From Roseomonas elaeocarpi (GTDB lineage Bacteria; Pseudomonadota; Alphaproteobacteria; Acetobacterales; Acetobacteraceae): a stretch of 64,000 bases of DNA. This document shows positions 1-9,849 of this stretch, piece after piece. The translations under genes were made by a program, and so were the position numbers. The notes below the pieces were generated by a model that saw only the letters and a program-made list of their open reading frames with translations, was not told the DNA's origin and searched no databases. The stretch is taken from positions 248,001-312,000 of the forward strand of contig NZ_JBHLUN010000006.1 in NCBI RefSeq assembly GCF_042433915.1. Reading direction: 5' to 3'. Position 1 is the stretch's first letter. Each line of letters opens with the position of its first letter.

Positions 1-39
1 GATACGCGCCGCGGTGTCGCAGCCGGTGCAGGAAAATGG

Positions 40-68
40 TTGAACGACCCGCCGGAAGTGAACATATA
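40..68 (+). promoter_or_regulatory. recA promoter (-35/-10)
   Basis: A sigma70-like promoter can be read upstream of recA: TTGAAC at 40-45, a 17-nt spacer, and CATATA at 63-68. The -10 hexamer sits inside the SOS box at 60-74, which is the expected geometry for LexA repression. Assigned by eye; no transcript data. Confidence 0.6.
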
Positions 69-74
69 GAGAAC
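60..74 (+). promoter_or_regulatory. SOS (LexA) box of recA
   Basis: The sequence GAAC-ATATAGA-GAAC is a perfect match to the direct-repeat SOS box GAAC-N7-GAAC known for alphaproteobacterial LexA. It lies 160 bases before the recA start codon and overlaps the predicted -10 element, so LexA binding would block transcription until DNA damage. Confidence 0.85.
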
Positions 75-233
75 GAAGCCGAAGCCCTCCCGGCGGGGAG
101 TTGTGGCGCGCGGGTCCGTCCCGCTCTAGGCTGACGGGAAATCGGTGGGGTCTGTACCGGACGGTGTCGCCGGCAGCCTCCACCCAGAGTTGCAGCACGG
201 GTGCTCCCGGAGCGGGAGCGAAGAGGGGACAGG

Positions 234-1277
<1,044 letters not shown>

Positions 1278-1303
1278 GCCGCCCGCCTCATCCCGAAGCG
1301 TCA

Positions 1304-1333
1304 GGAGGGCCGTCCCGCGAGGGGCGGCCCTCT
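1304..1333 (+). terminator. recA terminator hairpin
   Basis: GAGGGCCG (1305-1312) pairs perfectly with CGGCCCTC (1325-1332). The stem continues inward with TCCC/GGGG around a GCGA tetraloop. Only scattered T residues follow, so it is an intrinsic terminator without a strong U tract, common in GC-rich genomes. Confidence 0.7.
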
Positions 1334-1673
1334 GTCGTTCCGGCCGCCGAACCCGGCTCCTGTCAGGGGTTGCCGTTTCCGCGACCGGGAAGGGCCGTGC
1401 TTCTCCGCCCTGCAAACCTCGCCCCATGGCGGGCCGTCGCGAGCCGGGCCGCCATGAGCCTGACGGCGGGGCCAGCCGGTGCCGCCCCGGGCGCCGTCGC
1501 GATCGTTCCACCTGGCCATTGACGGGGCGCCGTGGCGCTGCTGCACTCCCGCCTTTCGGGAAGAACCGTTACCTCAAGAGGACGGCGCCCGGTCAGCGCG
1601 GCTGCTGCAAACCATGGCGTCCGGGGTGCCTCCGCCGATCCAGGCCGGGCTGCCCCGCCGCGCGGAGAACGTG
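1334..1673. other. intergenic region recA-SBP1
   Basis: About 340 bases of GC-rich sequence with no convincing gene. Open frames through it lack family resemblance, and the frame continuous with the next gene has no ribosome-binding site before 1663. It probably holds the promoter of the downstream binding-protein gene, but no clear -35/-10 pair was seen. Confidence 0.5.
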
Positions 1674-3257
1674 ATGTTTCTTGCCAAGCGGGCGGCGCTG
1701 CGCGCTGCCCTGATCCTTGCCGCGGCCTCCGCCTTTCCGGCGCTCGCCAAGGCGCAGAACCTGAACTTCGCGGTGGCCGCGCCGCCGACCTCGATGGACC
1801 CGCACTACCACACGCTGACGCCCAACGCGGCGATGGCGTCGCACATCTTCGAGGCGCTGGTGGACCGCACGGCCGAGGGCAAGCCGGTTCCGGCGCTGGC
1901 GGAATCCTGGAAGCTGATCGATGACAAGACCTGGGAGTTCAAGCTCCGCCAGGGCGTGAAGTGGCACAACGGCCAGGACTTCACCGCCGAGGACGTGGCC
2001 TATTCCATCGACCGCGTGCCCAACGTGGTGAACAGCCCCGGCTCTTACTCGACCTACATTAAGGCGATCGAGCGGGTGGAGATCGTCGACCCGCACACCA
2101 TCCGCTTCCACACGCATGACGTCGACCCGCTGATGGTGTCGGACCTGACCCAGGTGGCGATCATCTGGCACGGGCTGGGACCGAACCCGTCCACCGGTGA
2201 CTTCAACAACGGCAAGAACGCCATCGGCACCGGCCCCTACCGCCTGGAAAGCTACCAGAGCGGCAACATGGCCGTGTTCACCCGCAACGACGCCTACTGG
2301 GGCCCGAAGGCCGAGTGGGCACGCGTCACCGAGCGCTTCATCCCCAACGACGGCGCGCGGGTGGCGGCGCTGCAGGCGGGCGACGTCCAGCTGATCGATG
2401 CCGTGCCGCCGGCCGACATCGCCCGCATCAGGGCCGACGCGCACACCAAGATTTCCGAGACCACCAGCCTGCGCGCGATCTACCTGCGCACGGATTTCCG
2501 CACCGACGGCCCGAGCCCCTACGTCAGCGGCCCGAACGGCGAGAAGCTCGACCGCAACATCCTGCTCGACCACCGGGTGCGCGAGGCGCTGACGATCGCC
2601 ATCAACCGCAAGGCCATCACCGACCGCGTGATGTCGGGGGCCGCGATCCCGACCGGGCAGTTCATGCCGCCGAATTCCTACGGCTACGTGCCCGACCTGC
2701 AGCCGCCCGCCTACGACCCCGAGCGCGCGAAGAAGCTGCTGGCCGAGGCGGGCTTCCCCAACGGCTTCCAGATCACGCTGATCTCCTCCAACGACCGCTA
2801 CGTGAACGACGGTCAGGTGGCGCAGACGATCGGCCAGATGTGGTCGCGCATCGGCGTGAAGACCAAGGTCGACACCATGCCCTTCGCGGTGCTGGCGCAG
2901 CGGGCGGCGCGCAACGACAGCTCCTCCAACCTGATCGGCTGGGCCAACAGCACCGGTGAGCCCTCGGCCGGCATGAAGGCGCTGCTCGGCACGCGCGACC
3001 TCAACCGCGGCTGGGGCACGGTGAACCAGGCGCTCTATTCCAACCCGGAATACGACAAGATCGTGGAGCAGGCGCTGGTCACCACCGACGACGAGGCGCG
3101 CGAGAAGCTGTGGCAGGACGCCACGCGCCTCGCCGCCAAGGACGTGGCCTGGATCCCGCTGCACACGCAGGTCAATGTTTGGGGCGTGCGCGACACGCTG
3201 AGCCACACGCCGCGCGCCGACGAGATGACGCGCGCGATGGACATCCACCCGCGCTGA
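1674..3257 (+). CDS. ABC transporter substrate-binding protein, family 5 (copy 1)
   Basis: This is a periplasmic peptide/nickel/opine-type solute-binding protein (SBP_bac_5), the capture subunit of an ABC importer. The 527-residue product starts with a Sec signal peptide (FLAKRAALRAALILAAASAF, cut near ALAKAQ) followed by the family hallmarks SMDPHYH, LAESWK, WEFKLRQGVKWHNG, F-TAEDVAYS, GTGPY and A-ALQAGDV. ATG 1674 is chosen because GGAG at 1663-1666 precedes it and the signal peptide begins there; GTG 1671 is an alternative. It is closely similar along its whole length to the next gene (about four-fifths identical by eye), a recent tandem duplication. No permease or ATPase gene is adjacent, so it must share a transporter encoded elsewhere. 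The ligand is unknown. Confidence 0.93.
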   Translation: MFLAKRAALRAALILAAASAFPALAKAQNLNFAVAAPPTSMDPHYHTLTPNAAMASHIFEALVDRTAEGKPVPALAESWKLIDDKTWEFKLRQGVKWHNGQDFTAEDVAYSIDRVPNVVNSPGSYSTYIKAIERVEIVDPHTIRFHTHDVDPLMVSDLTQVAIIWHGLGPNPSTGDFNNGKNAIGTGPYRLESYQSGNMAVFTRNDAYWGPKAEWARVTERFIPNDGARVAALQAGDVQLIDAVPPADIARIRADAHTKISETTSLRAIYLRTDFRTDGPSPYVSGPNGEKLDRNILLDHRVREALTIAINRKAITDRVMSGAAIPTGQFMPPNSYGYVPDLQPPAYDPERAKKLLAEAGFPNGFQITLISSNDRYVNDGQVAQTIGQMWSRIGVKTKVDTMPFAVLAQRAARNDSSSNLIGWANSTGEPSAGMKALLGTRDLNRGWGTVNQALYSNPEYDKIVEQALVTTDDEAREKLWQDATRLAAKDVAWIPLHTQVNVWGVRDTLSHTPRADEMTRAMDIHPR

Positions 3258-3296
3258 GAGCGCGTGACCTGCCTCGGCGCACGGGCGCCGGGGCTT

Positions 3297-3322
3297 CCGG
3301 ACCGGCGGGCCTGCCGGTCCGG
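3297..3322 (+). terminator. hairpin between the tandem binding-protein genes
   Basis: CCGGACCGGC (3297-3306) and GCCGGTCCGG (3313-3322) form a perfect 10-bp stem about 40 bases after the first binding-protein gene. There is no T tract. It may terminate or attenuate transcription, or protect the upstream mRNA 3' end. Confidence 0.5.
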
Positions 3323-3513
3323 ATCGTCGGAAAGCCCGGTGCCACCGCGGAGGATGAGCGGAGCCGGCGATTGACAAGCGCGGCAGGGCGCTGCTGACAT
3401 CCGGGCCAGGGAACCTGCCCGATAAGGCGGGAACGAGGATCGCGCGGCGCAATCGAACGTGACCTGCCGGCCGGCACCATGCCGGGCCGCCGCGGTCCGA
3501 GTGGGGATATTGC

Positions 3514-5100
3514 ATGCCGCGCGCTTACCGGGCCGTTCTGCTCGCCTGCCTCGCCCTGCCTCTCGCCACGGCGCTGCCCGTGGCCGGGCTGCGGGCGCAG
3601 AGCCTCACTCTCGCGGTGGCGGCGCCGCCCAATTCGCTGGACCCGCACTACTACACGCTCTCGCCCAACGTCGCGGTGGGATCGCAGATCTTCGAAACGC
3701 TGGTGGGCCTGACCGCGGACGGTAAGCCGGTTCCGGCGCTGGCGGAGTCCTGGAAGCTGATCGACGACAAGACCTGGGAGTTCAAGCTTCGCCAGGGTGT
3801 GAAGTGGCACAATGGGGAGGACTTCACGGCGGAGGACGTGGCCTACTCGATCGACCGCGTGCCCAACGTGGTGAACAGCCCCGGCTCCTACGCGGTCTAT
3901 ACCAAGCCGATCGAGCGGGTGGAGATCGTCGATCCGCACACCATCCGCTTTCACACCCGCGCCGTAGACCCGCTGATGGTGGCCGATATCTCGCAGGTGG
4001 CGATCATCTGGCACGGGCTGGGGGCGAACCCGTCCACGGGCGACTTCAACAACGGCAAGAACGCCATCGGCACCGGTCCCTATCGCCTCCAGAGCTACCA
4101 GAGCGGCAACCGTGCGGAGTTCGTGCGCAACGACAACTACTGGGGCGCGAAGCCCACCTGGGAAAAGGTGGACTATCGCTTCATCTCCAACGACGGCGCG
4201 CGCGTGGCGGCGCTGCAGGCGGGCGACGTGCAGTTCATCGACGCCGTGCCCACCGCGGATATCGCCCGCATCAAGGCCGAGCCGCATATCACCACCTCGC
4301 AGGCCACCAGCCTGCGCTCGATCTACCTGCGCACGGATTTCCGCACCGACGGTCCGAGCCCCTACGTCAGCGGTCCCAACGGCGAGAAGCTGGACACCAA
4401 CCCGCTGCTCGACCACCGGGTGCGCGAGGCGCTGAGCATCGCGATCAACCGCAAGGCCATCGCCGAGCGCATCATGTCGGGCGCCGCTCTGCCGACCGGC
4501 CAGTTCATGCCGCCCGGCGCCTACGGCTTTGCTGCCGACATCCAGCCGCCGCCCTTCGACCCCGACCGCGCGAAGAAGCTGCTGGCCGAGGCGGGCTTCC
4601 CCAACGGCTTCACCATCACGATCAACGCCAGCAACGACCGCTACGTCAACGACGCGCAGATCGCCCAGACCATCGGCCAGATGTGGACCCGCATCGGCAT
4701 CAAGGCCAAGGTGGACACCATGCCCTTCGCGGTGACCGCGCAGCGCAACCTCCGGCGCGACTTCTCGGTGGTGCTGGGCGGCTGGGCCAACAGCACGGGC
4801 GAGCCGTCCTCCGGCCTGCGAGCCCTGCTCGGCACGCGCGACGTGGCGCGTGGCTGGGGCACGGTCAACACGGCGCTGTACTCGAACCCGGCCTACGACA
4901 AGATCGTGGAACAGGGGCTGGTCACCACCGATGACGAGAAGCGCGAGGCGCTGTGGCAGGACGCCACCCGCCTGGCGGCCCAGGACATCGGCTGGATCCC
5001 GCTGCACACCCAGGTCAACGTTTGGGCCATGCGCGACACGCTGGTGCACACGCCCCGCGCGGACGAGCTGACGCGCGCGATGGATATCCGCCCGCGCTGA
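3514..5100 (+). CDS. ABC transporter substrate-binding protein, family 5 (copy 2)
   Basis: A 528-residue periplasmic solute-binding protein paralogous to the gene ending at 3257. The signal peptide (PRAYRAVLLACLALPLATAL, cut near LRAQ) differs strongly from copy 1, while the mature proteins share long identical blocks, for example WEFKLRQGVKWHNG and PSPYVSGPNGEKLD. The difference at the N terminus and in scattered ligand-lobe positions suggests divergence in specificity after duplication. ATG 3514 gives a complete signal peptide. The 256-base gap to copy 1 with a hairpin suggests separate or attenuated expression. A creatininase-family hydrolase follows at 163 bases, a possible functional partner. 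Confidence 0.93.
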   Translation: MPRAYRAVLLACLALPLATALPVAGLRAQSLTLAVAAPPNSLDPHYYTLSPNVAVGSQIFETLVGLTADGKPVPALAESWKLIDDKTWEFKLRQGVKWHNGEDFTAEDVAYSIDRVPNVVNSPGSYAVYTKPIERVEIVDPHTIRFHTRAVDPLMVADISQVAIIWHGLGANPSTGDFNNGKNAIGTGPYRLQSYQSGNRAEFVRNDNYWGAKPTWEKVDYRFISNDGARVAALQAGDVQFIDAVPTADIARIKAEPHITTSQATSLRSIYLRTDFRTDGPSPYVSGPNGEKLDTNPLLDHRVREALSIAINRKAIAERIMSGAALPTGQFMPPGAYGFAADIQPPPFDPDRAKKLLAEAGFPNGFTITINASNDRYVNDAQIAQTIGQMWTRIGIKAKVDTMPFAVTAQRNLRRDFSVVLGGWANSTGEPSSGLRALLGTRDVARGWGTVNTALYSNPAYDKIVEQGLVTTDDEKREALWQDATRLAAQDIGWIPLHTQVNVWAMRDTLVHTPRADELTRAMDIRPR

Positions 5101-5116
5101 GGCATCGACTCCGCGA

Positions 5117-5138
5117 AGGCGCTTGGGGAAGAGCGCCT
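5117..5138 (+). terminator. hairpin after binding-protein copy 2
   Basis: AGGCGCT (5117-5123) pairs with AGCGCCT (5132-5138) around an 8-base loop, 16 bases after the stop codon. It is a short stem without a T tract, so it may be only a weak terminator. Confidence 0.4.
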
Positions 5139-5263
5139 GGGAGAAAGCGCCCGGGGGGGCGGATCGTCCGGTCGGAACGGCGTCTTCCCGCGGGTCACCG
5201 CGTTGCGGCGGGCGGCGTGATGGTGTCCCCTCCCGCCTGCCAAGCCGAGAAGGACCAAACACC

Positions 5264-6094
5264 ATGCCAGCCGTGACCCCCCGGGACGTCGAATGGGCGC
5301 ATCTCACCGGCCCCGAGATCCGCGAGGTCGCGGCCGATCCCGCGGCGATCGCGATCCTGCCCGTGGGCTCGCTGGAACAGCACGGGCCGCACCTGCCGGT
5401 GTTCACCGACACGCGCTCCGCCAGCGAGGCGGCGATCCGTGCGGCGCGCCTGCTCGACGGCACGCCGCCGGCCCTGGTGCTGCCGGGAATGTGGACCGGC
5501 ATGAGCGAGCATCACCTGCCCTTCGGCGGCACCATCAGCCTCAACTACGCGGAATTCCACGGCGTGCTGCGCGGCGTCACCCGCTCGCTGCGCGCCCTGG
5601 GCTTCCGGCGGCTGCTGATGGTCAACGGCCATGGCGGCAACATCGACCCTCTGGCGGTCTCGGCGCGGGAACTGGCGCACGAGTTCGGCCTGGCCGTGGT
5701 GGCGACCACGCCCTGGGCCAGCACCACGGAGCGCATCGCCCCGCTGCTGGAGCGGCAGCGGAACGTGCAGCACGCCTGCGAGGCCGAAACCTCGCTGATG
5801 ATGCGTATGACGCCCGCCCTCGTCCGCCGCGACCGGCTGGAGGACGCGGTTCAGCAGGCGCCCGCCCCGCGCGAAGGCCGGCCGGGCTACAGCCGCTTCT
5901 GGAGCTTCAGCGAGCGCGCGCCCGTCACCGGCACGCGTGGCGACCCGCGCGCCGGCACCCCTGAGAAGGGCGAGGCGATCCTGCAGATCCTGGCCGAGGA
6001 ACTGGCGGCGGCGATCCGCGATCCGGCGCTGTGGCACGCGCCCGACGATGTCTGGGCGCCCGGGCGCGGGCAGGGGCCGACCGTGCCGGGCTGA
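5264..6094 (+). CDS. creatininase family amidohydrolase
   Basis: A cytoplasmic metal-dependent amidohydrolase of the creatininase family, which includes creatinine amidohydrolase, FAPy deformylases and the mycofactocin protease MftE. The 276-residue product has the N-terminal metal motif GSLEQHGPHLP (E38, H40), the D of VFTDT (about residue 49), NGHGGN near residue 122, and CEAETSL, covering the expected ligands. ATG 5264 follows GAGAAGGA and fits the family N terminus; the open frame extends further upstream but without homology. It lies downstream of the duplicated binding proteins, so its substrate may be a cyclic amide imported by them. Substrate is not deducible from sequence alone. Confidence 0.88.
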   Translation: MPAVTPRDVEWAHLTGPEIREVAADPAAIAILPVGSLEQHGPHLPVFTDTRSASEAAIRAARLLDGTPPALVLPGMWTGMSEHHLPFGGTISLNYAEFHGVLRGVTRSLRALGFRRLLMVNGHGGNIDPLAVSARELAHEFGLAVVATTPWASTTERIAPLLERQRNVQHACEAETSLMMRMTPALVRRDRLEDAVQQAPAPREGRPGYSRFWSFSERAPVTGTRGDPRAGTPEKGEAILQILAEELAAAIRDPALWHAPDDVWAPGRGQGPTVPG

Positions 6095-6116
6095 CGCCGC
6101 GCGCCCGGTCGCGTCC

Positions 6117-6155
6117 GGCGGCTGGGCAGGGGCGGGCAGTCCTGCCGCAGCCGCC
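6117..6155. terminator. bidirectional terminator between convergent genes
   Basis: GGCGGCTG (6117-6124) plus GGCAGG (6125-6130) pair with CCTGCC (6141-6146) and CAGCCGCC (6148-6155), giving a 14-bp stem with one bulged base and a 10-base loop. It lies between the creatininase gene (+) and the M20 amidohydrolase gene (-), where a shared terminator is expected. Confidence 0.6.
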
Positions 6156-6206
6156 AGCCGCGTCCAGGCGGCGCGACGATCCCCGGACCGTTGCGCCGCG
6201 CCAGGT

Positions 6207-7421
6207 TCAGCTGGGCGAGCCTTCCGCCTCCGCCGCGCAGCCCATCTCCTGCTGCACGACGCTCAGCCAGTAGCCGACGCCGAAGGGAATGGCCTCGTCG
6301 TTGAAGTCGTAGGTCGGCGTGTGCAGACCCTCCGAGGTGGCGCCCCCCGCACCCTGGCCCATGAACACGAAGTTGCCAGGCCGCACTTCGAGCATGTTAG
6401 CGAAGTCCTCGCCGCCGGTGACCGGGGGCGAGTTGCCGTCCACCTTGCCCGCGCCCACCAGCGCCGTGGCGGCCGCCACCGCCACCGCCGTCTGCTCGGC
6501 GTGGTTCACCAGCGCCGTGCCGTGGCGGCGATAGCTGACCTCGGCGGTGCAGCCGAAGGAGGCTGCGAGGCCGGTCGCCAGCTCCCGCATCCGGCGCTCC
6601 ATCGTGTCGCGCACCGCCGGCGTATAGGAGCGCGCGGTACCGCCGAGCACCACCTCGGCCGGCATGACGTTCAGCGCCTCGGCCGAGCCGCCATGCACCG
6701 CGCCCACGCTGATCACTGCGGAATCCACCGCCGCCACGTTGCGGCTCACGATCGTCTGCAACGCGGTGATGAACTGCGCCTGCAGCACCAGCACGTCGGT
6801 GCTCAGGTGCGGCGTGGCGCCGCCGTGCCCGCCCGTACCGCGGAAGGTCACGGTCCAGCGGTCGCCCGCCGCCAGCGCCGGCCCCACGCGTGTCATGAAG
6901 GTGCCCAGCGGATAACCAGGCTCGTTGTGCAGCCCGTAGATCGCGTCCACGGGGAAGCGCTCGAACAGCCCGTCCTTCAGCATCGCCACCGCGCCGCCGC
7001 GCCCTTCCTCGGCCGGCTGGAAGATGAACTGCACCGTGCCGCCGAAGTCCGGGTCCTCCGACAGCGCCTTGGCCGCGCCCAGCAGCATGGTGGTGTGCCC
7101 GTCATGCCCGCAGGCGTGCATCAGCCCCTTGTTCTCCGAGGCATAGGGCTTGCCGGTCTGTTCCTCGAGCGCCAGCGCGTCCATGTCGGCGCGCAGCCCG
7201 ATCGCCCGCTGCCCCGGGCGCCGGCCCTTGAGCGTGCCCACCACGCCGAAGCGCCCGATGCCCTCCGTCACCTCCAGCCCCCACTCCCGCAGCTTGGCCG
7301 CCACCAGGGCGGAGGTCCGGTGCTCGTCCATGCCGATCTCGGGATGCGCGTGGATGTCGCGCCGGATCGCGGTGAGTTCGGGCAGGAGGGCCTGGATTCG
7401 GGCCTGGCTGCGTTCGTCCAT
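6207..7421 (-). CDS. M20 family amidohydrolase (hippurate hydrolase-like)
   Basis: A zinc-dependent aminoacylase/carboxypeptidase of the M20D group, which hydrolyses N-acyl or N-aroyl amino acids such as hippurate. The 404-residue product shows the family order: HAHPEIG near 25-30, LRADMDAL at 77-84 (metal Asp), ACGHDGHT at 103-110 (Cys104, His106), FQPAEEG near 137 (catalytic and metal Glu), GLHNEP, and GGEDFANML near the C terminus. A dimerisation domain sits between. ATG 7421 gives the normal M20D N terminus. It is transcribed away from the antiporter gene and converges on the creatininase gene. The exact substrate is not predictable. Confidence 0.92.
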   Translation of the reverse strand: MDERSQARIQALLPELTAIRRDIHAHPEIGMDEHRTSALVAAKLREWGLEVTEGIGRFGVVGTLKGRRPGQRAIGLRADMDALALEEQTGKPYASENKGLMHACGHDGHTTMLLGAAKALSEDPDFGGTVQFIFQPAEEGRGGAVAMLKDGLFERFPVDAIYGLHNEPGYPLGTFMTRVGPALAAGDRWTVTFRGTGGHGGATPHLSTDVLVLQAQFITALQTIVSRNVAAVDSAVISVGAVHGGSAEALNVMPAEVVLGGTARSYTPAVRDTMERRMRELATGLAASFGCTAEVSYRRHGTALVNHAEQTAVAVAAATALVGAGKVDGNSPPVTGGEDFANMLEVRPGNFVFMGQGAGGATSEGLHTPTYDFNDEAIPFGVGYWLSVVQQEMGCAAEAEGSPS

Positions 7422-7567
7422 GCTGCGGGGTTCCTCGTGACGGTGTGGCGCGCAGCATGCGGCGGCAGGGCCACAGGTGGCTAGAGCGGGCGTGGCCGGA
7501 CCGGCGAGAAGCCTTCATCACGTCGCCGCCGCCATGGCAGCATGCGGCGACCTTGCCGCAACGGGAG

Positions 7568-9160
7568 ATGCGCTTGACCGCCGTACACCAGCTCGAGTTC
7601 GTCCTCTGCCTCCTCGTGCTGATCCTGGCGCTGACGCTCGCCGCGCGCCGGCTGGGCCTGCCGCCGGCCGCGGCCTTTATCCTCGGCGGCGCGGCGCTGG
7701 CACTCACCCCCGGCGTGCCGGAGCTGGTGCTGGATCCGGAACTGGTGATCGTGCTGTTCCTGCCGCCCCTGCTGATGAGCAGCGCCTACTTCACCGTGTG
7801 GCGGGAATTCCGCGACAACCTCGCGGGCATCCTGCTGCTGGCGGTGGGGGCGGTGATCTTCACCACGCTGCTGGTGGGCGTGGTGGTGCATGCCATGGTG
7901 CCGGGCCTGCCCTGGGCCGTCTGCTTCGCACTCGGCGCCATCGTCTCCCCGCCCGATGCCGTGGCGGCCGAGGCGGTGCTGGAACGGCTGCACCTGCCGG
8001 GCCGGCTGACGGCGCTGCTGCGCGGCGAAAGCCTGCTCAACGACGCGGCGGGGCTGGTGCTGTTCCGCTTCGCGGTCGCCGCTGCGCTCACCGGCAGCTT
8101 CAGCCTGGGCGAGGCGACGCTGGCCTTCGGCGTGCTGGCGGTGGGCGGCGTCGCGGTGGGTGCCGTGGTGGGCCTGCTCGGCACCGCGGTGCTGCGCCGG
8201 CTGCGCGACACGCAGCTCGCGATCGTCACCACGCTGCTGCTGCCCTGGGCTTCCTATATCGGCGGCGAAACGCTGCACGCCTCGGGCGTGCTGGCCACGG
8301 TGACCTGCGGCATGATCCTGGGCCGCGTGCAGCACGAGGACTTCACCGCCGCCACGCGCGTGCGCTCCGAGGCTTTCTGGCGCGTGCTGGTGTTCCTGCT
8401 GGAATCGCTGGTCTTCATCCTGATCGGCCTGTCGCTGCGCGGCGTGCTGCAGCGCCTCGGCGGTGCCGCCGACGCGGCGGAAGCGCTGCTCTGGCCGGTG
8501 CTGGGCGTGATCGCCGCGGTGGTGCTGTCGCGCTTCCTCTGGATCTTCGGCTCCGACCTCGTGCGGCGCCTCGCCTGGACGCTGCGGCGCGACCGGGTGG
8601 AGCCGCCCTCCGCGGCGGCGGCCGCGGTGATGAGCTGGGCCGGGATGCGCGGCGTGGTCACGCTGGCCGCTGCCCTGTCGCTGCCCGAGGAACTGCCCGG
8701 CCGCGACCTCGTTCTGGCCGCGAGCTTCGGCGTGATCCTGGTCACCGTGCTGGTGCAGGGTGGCACGCTCGGCCCGCTGATCCGCTGGCTGGGTCTGGAC
8801 GGCGTCGGAACACTGGCGGCGGGGCAGATCACCGAGGAGATGGCCTGGTCGCGCATGGCGCAGGCGCAGCTCGCGGCGGTGGCGGCCGCGTCGCGCCAGC
8901 CCGACGGGACGGAGCGGCATCCGCGCCTCTTGGAACAATACAGCTACCGCGCCCGGATCAGCATCGGCTACGCCGCCGACACCGCCGCCCACCGGCCCAA
9001 GGAGATCGAGCATTTCAGCGTGGTGCTGGACGCCATCCGCGCCGGCCGCGAGGAAGTGCTGCGGCTGCACCGTGCGGGCGAGATCCACGACCACGTCCTG
9101 GCCGAGCTGGAGCGCGAACTCGACCTGCAGGAGATGACGGCGGAACTCTACCGCGGCTGA
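7568..9160 (+). CDS. Na+/H+ antiporter, CPA1 family
   Basis: An inner-membrane monovalent cation/proton antiporter (CPA1/NhaP-YjcE group) for pH and sodium homeostasis. The product of about 530 residues begins directly with hydrophobic segments (LEFVLCLLVLILALTLAARR), has around 12 predicted membrane helices, the ion-site motif GAIVSPPDAVAA, and GESLLNDAAGLVLF, then a C-terminal cytoplasmic tail of about 120 charged residues. The start is uncertain: GGGAG (7563-7567) abuts ATG 7568 but is ideally spaced, six bases, before TTG 7574, which may be the true start. The frame extends upstream to 7445 without homology. It is transcribed divergently from the M20 gene. Confidence 0.93.
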   Translation: MRLTAVHQLEFVLCLLVLILALTLAARRLGLPPAAAFILGGAALALTPGVPELVLDPELVIVLFLPPLLMSSAYFTVWREFRDNLAGILLLAVGAVIFTTLLVGVVVHAMVPGLPWAVCFALGAIVSPPDAVAAEAVLERLHLPGRLTALLRGESLLNDAAGLVLFRFAVAAALTGSFSLGEATLAFGVLAVGGVAVGAVVGLLGTAVLRRLRDTQLAIVTTLLLPWASYIGGETLHASGVLATVTCGMILGRVQHEDFTAATRVRSEAFWRVLVFLLESLVFILIGLSLRGVLQRLGGAADAAEALLWPVLGVIAAVVLSRFLWIFGSDLVRRLAWTLRRDRVEPPSAAAAAVMSWAGMRGVVTLAAALSLPEELPGRDLVLAASFGVILVTVLVQGGTLGPLIRWLGLDGVGTLAAGQITEEMAWSRMAQAQLAAVAAASRQPDGTERHPRLLEQYSYRARISIGYAADTAAHRPKEIEHFSVVLDAIRAGREEVLRLHRAGEIHDHVLAELERELDLQEMTAELYRG

Positions 9161-9186
9161 ACCCGCCCGCGCCGCATCACGGGCAC

Positions 9187-9215
9187 TTGACGCGAGAGAG
9201 AAAATAATCCTATAT
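9187..9215 (+). promoter_or_regulatory. sigma70-like promoter of the lysis-type cassette
   Basis: TTGACG (9187-9192), a 17-base spacer that is locally AT-rich, and CTATAT (9210-9215) form the best vegetative-type promoter seen outside recA. It lies about 145 bases before the holin-like gene and after the antiporter stop. Confidence 0.5.
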
Positions 9216-9360
9216 CGGCGGGCCAGCGGGTGAGCTGCGCCCGCGTCGCGGGCCCCTCGCTCCCCGCGCGCATCCTCTGCTTCCCATCCGAACCTCACCC
9301 CCGGTGGCGCCCCGCCCCCGGGGCAACGCCGCGCGTCCGCCGCGCGGTGAAGGAGCCCGC

Positions 9361-9846
9361 ATGTCCGCCTTCTGGTCCATCACCATGCCCGTGGTGCAGC
9401 CGGCGCTGGTGGCGCTCGCCACCTCGCTGGCCGTGTCGATCCCCGCCGCCGCGCTGGCGCTGCTGAAATGGGCCTGGAGCCGCGCGGTGGTGAACGGGGA
9501 GGCCGCCCGCGCCAGCGCGCTCGGCCGCCTGGGCGATATCGGCGCCCGCGCCGGGGCGCAGCTCGCCGCCACCATCATGGCCGATCCCAAGGCTTCGGCC
9601 GCGATCGAGGAGGCCAAGAACGCCCTGGTCGCCACCATGACCGGCAACGTGCGCGAAACCCTGACCAAGCTCGGCGGCAGCCCAGGGGGCGTGGAGCAGC
9701 TGGTGCTGGGCAAGACCGCCGAGGCGCTGCCGGCGCAGGTCCTGGCCGCCGCCCAGGCCGCTGCCGCGACCGGCAGCGCGGCGCCGGACGCCACCGCGAT
9801 CCTGGCCGCGATGTCCCGCCTGCGCGGCACCCCGGTGGCGGGCTGA
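9361..9846 (+). CDS. holin-like small membrane protein
   Basis: A 161-residue protein with one clear hydrophobic segment near residues 10-38 (PALVALATSLAVSIPAAALAL) followed by an Ala-rich, probably helical cytoplasmic region. ATG 9361 follows GGAG at 9352-9355 with correct spacing. It ends three bases before a GH108 muramidase gene, an arrangement like phage or gene-transfer-agent holin/endolysin pairs, so a role in presenting or releasing the muramidase is inferred. The sequence itself is not a recognised holin and no other phage genes are nearby. Confidence 0.7.
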   Translation: MSAFWSITMPVVQPALVALATSLAVSIPAAALALLKWAWSRAVVNGEAARASALGRLGDIGARAGAQLAATIMADPKASAAIEEAKNALVATMTGNVRETLTKLGGSPGGVEQLVLGKTAEALPAQVLAAAQAAAATGSAAPDATAILAAMSRLRGTPVAG

Positions 9847-9849
9847 GCC

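Noticed and set aside
201..233. GTG 201 as recA start
   Set aside because: It would add 11 residues not found in RecA; ATG 234 has a better ribosome-binding site and a canonical N terminus.
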